This document shows, in pieces, positions 59,901-64,000 of a stretch of 64,000 nt of DNA (position 1 is its first letter; each line of letters begins with the position of its first letter). The notes under the pieces are model-generated. The model saw nothing but the letters and a program-made list of their open reading frames with translations. It did not search any database and had not been told where the DNA came from. Origin of the DNA: Thermaceae bacterium (GTDB lineage Bacteria > Deinococcota > Deinococci > Deinococcales > Marinithermaceae). The position numbers and the translations under genes are program-made. The stretch is from the NCBI GenBank assembly GCA_026984675.1, contig JALSRQ010000044.1, positions 1-64,000 on the forward strand. The letters are read 5' to 3'.

Positions 59901-60989
59901 TCAGCGGCGGGCGGCGCCGGCGGGGGCGGCCCCGGCCAGCCGGGTGAACTCCTTGGAGTCGACCGCCCGGGCCAGGCCCACCTCGTAGCTGATGATCCGC
60001 TTCTTGTAGAGGTCGGCCAGGTGGGCGTCCATGGTGATCATCCCATGCTGACCGCCGGTCTGGATCACGCTGGTCAGCTGGTGGCTCTTGCCCTCGCGGA
60101 TCAGCGCCCGCACCGCCGGGGTCGCCACCATCAACTCGTAGGCCAGCACCCGGCCGTTGCCGTCGATCCGGGGGAGGAGCTGTTGGGTGAGCACCCCGAC
60201 CAGGTTGTTGGAGAGCTGCACCCGCACCTGGGCCTGCTGGGCGTGGGGGAAGGCGTCGACGATGCGGTCCACGGTCTCGGGGGCGGAGTTGGTGTGGAGG
60301 GTGGCGAGCACCAGGTGGCCGGTCTCGGCGGCGGTGATCGCCATGCTGATCGTCTCCAGGTCGCGCATCTCGCCGACCATGATGACGTCGGGGGCCTGGC
60401 GGAGCACGCTCCTCAGCGCCTTGGCGAAGTTCGGGGTGTCGGCCCCGACCTCCCGCTGGTTGACGATTGCCAGCTTGTGGGCGTGGAAGAACTCGATCGG
60501 GTCCTCGATGGTGACGATGTGGCAGCGGCGGTTTTGGTTGATGTAGTCGATCATCGCCGCCAGCGTGGTCGACTTCCCCGATCCGGTGGGCCCGGTGACC
60601 AAGAAGAGGCCCCGGGGCTTGAGCGCCAGCTCGGCGATGATCTTGGGGAGACCGAGCTCCTCGAAGGTCTTGTCGAGGTCGGGGACCACCCGCATCACCC
60701 CCCCGACCGAACCGCGCTGGTGGAAGACGTTGATGCGGAACCGCCCCTCGCCGGGGAGGCTGAAGGAGAAGTCGAGCTCGCGCTGTTCCTCGAAGACCCG
60801 CTGCTGTTTCTCGTCCATCACCGCGTACATCAGCCGTCGGGTCTCCTGGGGGGTGAGCTTTTTATGCTCGGTGGGGACGAACTCCCCGTCGATCTTGAGC
60901 ATGGGGGGCACGCCCACGGTGATCACCAGGTCGGATGCCCCCCTTCGCTTGGCCAGCTTCAAAAGGTCAACGATGTCCAGTTCCGCCAT
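59901..60989 (-). CDS. pilT: Type IV pilus retraction ATPase PilT
   Basis: 362 residues. N-terminal PAS-like N1E part, Walker A VTGPTGSGKST at about 131, ASP box VTIEDPIEF, Walker B RQAPDVIMVGEMRD, His box TAAETGHLVLATLHTN, and the AIRNLIRE-like motif as VRALIREGKSHQ. Hexameric motor at the pilus base, also used in DNA uptake in Thermus. Follows pilF by 10 bp. Confidence 0.96.
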   Translation of the reverse strand: MAELDIVDLLKLAKRRGASDLVITVGVPPMLKIDGEFVPTEHKKLTPQETRRLMYAVMDEKQQRVFEEQRELDFSFSLPGEGRFRINVFHQRGSVGGVMRVVPDLDKTFEELGLPKIIAELALKPRGLFLVTGPTGSGKSTTLAAMIDYINQNRRCHIVTIEDPIEFFHAHKLAIVNQREVGADTPNFAKALRSVLRQAPDVIMVGEMRDLETISMAITAAETGHLVLATLHTNSAPETVDRIVDAFPHAQQAQVRVQLSNNLVGVLTQQLLPRIDGNGRVLAYELMVATPAVRALIREGKSHQLTSVIQTGGQHGMITMDAHLADLYKKRIISYEVGLARAVDSKEFTRLAGAAPAGAARR

Positions 60990-60999
60990 AGGGTCCTCC

Positions 61000-63654
61000 T
61001 TACTCGATGGTCCGGGCCATGACCTCCTCCAGGGTGGTGATGCCCTGGAGGGCCTTTCGGATGCCGTCCTCGCGCAGGGTCTTCATGCCCCGCCGACGGG
61101 CGAGCTCCTTGATCTCGGTGGCCGACTTGCCCTCGACGATGGCCTTTCGGATCTCGTCGTCGATGACCAGCAGCTCGTGGATCGCGTAGCGACCCTTGTA
61201 GCCGGTGCCGTTGCAGCGCTCGCAGCCGGCCCCGCGGTAGAGGGTGGCGCCTTTGAGGTCCTCGGGCTTGAGGTCGAGCCGGGCCATTACCTCGGGGTCG
61301 GGCTCGACCTCGACCTTGCAGTGGTCGCAGACCTTGCGCACGAGCCGCTGGGCCAAGACCGCGATCAGCGAGGCCGAGATGTTGAAGAGCTCGACCCCCA
61401 TCTCGTCGAGGCGGGTGACCGCCCCGGCGGCGTCGTTGGTGTGCAGGGTGGCGATCACCAGGTGGCCGGTGAGGGCGGCCTCGACCGCGATCTTGGCGGT
61501 CTCGGTGTCGCGGATCTCGCCGACCATGATGATGTCCGGGTCCTGCCGCAGGAAGGACCGGAGGGCCTTGGCGAAGTCGAGCCCGGCCTGGGGGTTCACC
61601 TGGACCTGGTTGATCCCCGGGATCTCGTACTCCACCGGGTCCTCGACCGTCATCGTGTTCTTGTCGGGGGTGGAGATCCGCTTCAGGATCGAGAAGGTGG
61701 TGAACGACTTACCGGACCCGGTGGGGCCGGTGATCAGGAAGATCCCGTAGGGCTTGGAGATGACCTCCTTGAACTTCTCCAGGGTGTCGGGGGCGAAGCC
61801 GAGCTGCTCGATCTCGGGGATCTCGGCAGCCTTGCGCAGGAGGCGCATCACCGCCTTTTCGCCGTAGACGGTGGGGATCGTCGAGAGGCGGAGGTCGACG
61901 TCGATCGAGCGGTCCTTGAACCGGACCCTGCCGTCCTGGGGCAGGCGCTTTTCGGCGATGTTGAGCCGGCCCATGATCTTGATGCGGGCGATCACCGCGT
62001 TGGCCGCGCTCTTGGGGAGTTTGGTGTACTCGCGGAGGGCGCCGTCGACCCGGATGCGAACCAGGACGTGGTCCTCGCGGGGCTCGACGTGGATGTCGGA
62101 GGCCTCCTGGAGGTAGGCCTCGCGGATGATCTGGTTGACCAGCCGGACCACCGCGTTGTCGTCGAGGGCGCTCTCCTCGGTTTCCTCCTCGGTCGGTCCC
62201 CCGGCCGCGAGCTCCTTGGCCAGCTCGGAGAGGTCGCCGGTCGCTCCGTAGTAGCGTTCGATCAGCTTGGTGATCTTCTCCTCGGTGGCCACCGCCGGCT
62301 GGATCTCCTTGCCGGTGAGGATGCGGAGGTCATCGATCGCGAAGATGTTGCGGGGGTCCTTCATCAGGACCACCAGGCGGCCGTCCTCCAGGTGGTGGGG
62401 GAAGACCGTGTACCGGCGGGCGGCGGCCTCGGGGATCGCTTCGGCCGCGAGGGGGTCCGGCGGTTGCTCGTCGGGGTCGATGTAGGGGTAGCCGAGCTGG
62501 ATGGCCAGCGACTTGGCCAGCATCTCGGGGCTGATCTTGCCGGTCTGGATCAGGGTGTCCTCGAGCTTGCCGCCCCCCGCCCGCTGGCGCTTGAGCGCCT
62601 CCTCGACGTCCTCGGCGGAGACGAAGCCGAGCTCGACCAGGATCTCGCCGAGGGGCCGGGTCTTGCCGAGCCGGGACTGCACCAAGAGGGCCTCGGCGAG
62701 CTCCTCCCGGCCGAGCTTTCCCGACTCGACCAGGGTTTCCCCAAGCCGCGGGCGCTCGGGGTAGACCCGCTTAAAGAGCCGGTCCCAGGCCTCGGGGGGG
62801 GTGAGCAGGAAGCGGAGCCTTCGCTTGAGCAGGTCCTCGACCTCCCGCCGGAAACGGGGGTCGCCGAGGACCACCGTGACCTTGCCGCGTTTCTCCTCCA
62901 CCGGGATCGCCCGGTAGCGCAGGGCGTCGGAGCGAAGGAGGAGCGAGGCCACCGCGGGGTCGGGGTCGAGGTCGTCGGTTTCCTCCAGGAAGCGGAGGCC
63001 CTCCTTCTCGGCGATCGCCCGGTAGAGGGTCGGCTCGTCCACCCAGCCGCGGCGGGCGAGGATCCGGCCCAGAAGCTCGCCGGTCTTCTCCTGCTCGGCC
63101 AGGGCCTGCTCCAGCTGCTGGGAGCTGATGAGGCCCTTCTCCACCAGGTAGCGGCCGAGGCGGAGCTGATCCTCGGGGATCGGCTTGGGCTTTTCCGGCA
63201 CCTCCAGCCCCAGCTCGGGGTAGTTCTTGGCCAGGGCGTAGCGGAAGGCCGAGCGCAGCGCCTGGTAGGGTTCGACCTCGAGGCCGGTGAGCTCCTCGAC
63301 CTCCTCGATCTTGAGGTTGTCGAGGGGGTCGGTGAAGGCCACCCGAAGCTTCTCGCCCTCGCGGGCGAAGGGGATGGCCTCGAGCTCCTTGGCCCGTTCG
63401 GCGGGAAGGAGGGCCCGCACCTCGGGGGGGATCTCGAGCTCGTGGAGGTCGACCAGGGGGATTCCGAACTTCTCCTCGATCGCCTGGGCGATCCTCCGCT
63501 CGGAGAGGAAGCCCATCTCGACCAGGGTGTCGGCCAGCCGTCCTCCCACGGTGGCCTGCCGTTCCAGCGCCCGCTGCAGGTCCTCGTCGGAGACGAAGCC
63601 CCCCTCGATCAGGGCGGCTCCCAGGCGCTTGTCGGTTAGGGTCAGCGTGCTCAT
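61000..63654 (-). CDS. pilF: Type IV pilus assembly/DNA-uptake ATPase PilF with three MshEN domains
   Basis: 884 residues, far longer than usual PilB (about 560) and like Thermus PilF. Three MshEN/GspIIB units begin RLGAALIEGGFVSDEDLQRA (about 10), RLGRYLVEKGLISSQQLEQA (about 168) and RLGETLVESGKLGREELAEA (about 327). The motor has Walker A ITGPTGSGKS (about 640), Walker B RQDPDIIMVGEIRD, and four zinc cysteines (CDHCK, CERCNGTGYKG). MshEN domains bind c-di-GMP. ATG at 63654 overlaps the upstream stop. Confidence 0.96.
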   Translation of the reverse strand: MSTLTLTDKRLGAALIEGGFVSDEDLQRALERQATVGGRLADTLVEMGFLSERRIAQAIEEKFGIPLVDLHELEIPPEVRALLPAERAKELEAIPFAREGEKLRVAFTDPLDNLKIEEVEELTGLEVEPYQALRSAFRYALAKNYPELGLEVPEKPKPIPEDQLRLGRYLVEKGLISSQQLEQALAEQEKTGELLGRILARRGWVDEPTLYRAIAEKEGLRFLEETDDLDPDPAVASLLLRSDALRYRAIPVEEKRGKVTVVLGDPRFRREVEDLLKRRLRFLLTPPEAWDRLFKRVYPERPRLGETLVESGKLGREELAEALLVQSRLGKTRPLGEILVELGFVSAEDVEEALKRQRAGGGKLEDTLIQTGKISPEMLAKSLAIQLGYPYIDPDEQPPDPLAAEAIPEAAARRYTVFPHHLEDGRLVVLMKDPRNIFAIDDLRILTGKEIQPAVATEEKITKLIERYYGATGDLSELAKELAAGGPTEEETEESALDDNAVVRLVNQIIREAYLQEASDIHVEPREDHVLVRIRVDGALREYTKLPKSAANAVIARIKIMGRLNIAEKRLPQDGRVRFKDRSIDVDLRLSTIPTVYGEKAVMRLLRKAAEIPEIEQLGFAPDTLEKFKEVISKPYGIFLITGPTGSGKSFTTFSILKRISTPDKNTMTVEDPVEYEIPGINQVQVNPQAGLDFAKALRSFLRQDPDIIMVGEIRDTETAKIAVEAALTGHLVIATLHTNDAAGAVTRLDEMGVELFNISASLIAVLAQRLVRKVCDHCKVEVEPDPEVMARLDLKPEDLKGATLYRGAGCERCNGTGYKGRYAIHELLVIDDEIRKAIVEGKSATEIKELARRRGMKTLREDGIRKALQGITTLEEVMARTIE

Positions 63655-64000
63655 CTCTTCTCCTCGGTCCTCCCGATCGCGGAACCGCTCCCATTGTAGC
63701 GGTCGCGGCAGCGGCGCTCGAGGCGCCGTAACCACCCGGTGTGGGGGAGCTCCCGGGGGCTGAGCGGCTCGACCAGGGCGGTGCGGACGCCGGCCAGCCG
63801 GCCGCCCAGGAGGTCGGTGAAGACCTGGTCGCCGACCAGCAGGAGCCCCGGCCGCGGCACCCCCAGTCGCCGGGCCGCCCAGTGGATCGCGAAGGGGAGC
63901 GGCTTGGCCGCGAAGGGCAGGGCCGGCAGCCCGAGCTTGGCCCCCCAGCGGAGGGATCGGCGGGGGTGGGCGTTGGTGACCAGGGCGGCGGCGATCCCCG
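63651..64000 (-). CDS. YqeG-type HAD phosphatase (partial, N-terminus outside window)
   Basis: About 115 C-terminal residues. HAD motif II-like LVTNAHPRRSLRW, then AKPLPFAIHWAARRLGV with the motif III lysine, and the motif IV LLLVGDQVFTDLLGGRLAGV. These match YqeG-family HAD-IIIA phosphatases. The stop overlaps the pilF start (ATGA). Confidence 0.8.
   Translation of the reverse strand, partial: GIAAALVTNAHPRRSLRWGAKLGLPALPFAAKPLPFAIHWAARRLGVPRPGLLLVGDQVFTDLLGGRLAGVRTALVEPLSPRELPHTGWLRRLERRCRDRYNGSGSAIGRTEEKR

Noticed and set aside
60565-63639. A 1024-codon open frame opposite pilF and pilT
   Set aside because: Mirror of the GC-rich pilF coding strand; repetitive DLG/LGD composition, no motif, while the minus strand encodes unmistakable PilF.

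Overview
The window is GC-rich bacterial chromosome, most consistent with Thermales (Deinococcota; Thermus/Oceanithermus/Marinithermus-like). The reasons are: PilF carries three N-terminal MshEN (GspIIB-type) modules, as known for Thermus; many genes have a TANNNT -10 box only 6-9 nt before the start codon and no Shine-Dalgarno (leaderless mRNAs); and the genes are tightly packed with GTGA/ATGA stop-start overlaps. No species name can be proved from the sequence alone.

Left host region (1-24059). It opens with sufC-sufB (Fe-S assembly, minus strand), a PLP-dependent sulfur amino-acid enzyme, a large PKD-domain lipoprotein and a membrane GGDEF cyclase. Next come the fluoride channel pair crcB-DUF190, a hydratase-fold protein with a signal peptide, a GNAT enzyme, a Moco oxidoreductase and an NAD(P)-binding epimerase-like protein. 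A decayed vapBC pair and alr follow on the minus strand, then pduO. An ABC-2 export locus has one ATPase between two permease pairs and is preceded by a possible 8-codon leader peptide. Then plsY, a 14-TM-type MFS exporter behind a frameshifted marR, and argF-argC-argJ. Two small exported proteins precede tRNA-Ile(GAU).

Prophage (24091-54379, about 30.3 kb). It is inserted in the 3' half of tRNA-Ile; a 46-bp perfect direct repeat marks attL and attR, and the tRNA is rebuilt at attL. Next to the cores are phased doublets of TGACCACC, probably integrase arm sites. The left part has a minus-strand lysogeny operon (S24-type CI repressor, a lipoprotein, tyrosine integrase) opposite a Cro-like gene. 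The rightward early region holds excisionase-like and small unknown genes, a Bet/RecT annealing protein, a wHTH replication protein with an iteron-like origin inside it, a DnaB-type helicase and RusA. The late region follows siphovirus order: TerS, TerL, portal, minor head, scaffold, N4-gp56-type capsid, connectors, tail tube, two-frame tail chaperones, tape measure, tail tip/fibre genes, then GH108 endolysin, holin-like proteins and an XhlA-like protein. Terminators sit just before terminase and just before lysis, which suggests antitermination. The lipoprotein between repressor and integrase sits where the Ltp superinfection-exclusion lipoprotein of phage TP-J34 sits; it is the best candidate in the window for an undescribed system.

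Right host region (54380-64000). It contains a COG3375-type acetyltransferase, DUF2905, an EamA transporter, rsmI, pfkA, a CvpA-like membrane protein, purA, and the type IV pilus ATPases pilT and pilF followed by a partial YqeG-type phosphatase. PilF's MshEN domains are a likely target of the c-di-GMP made by GGDEF proteins such as the one at 5577-6590.
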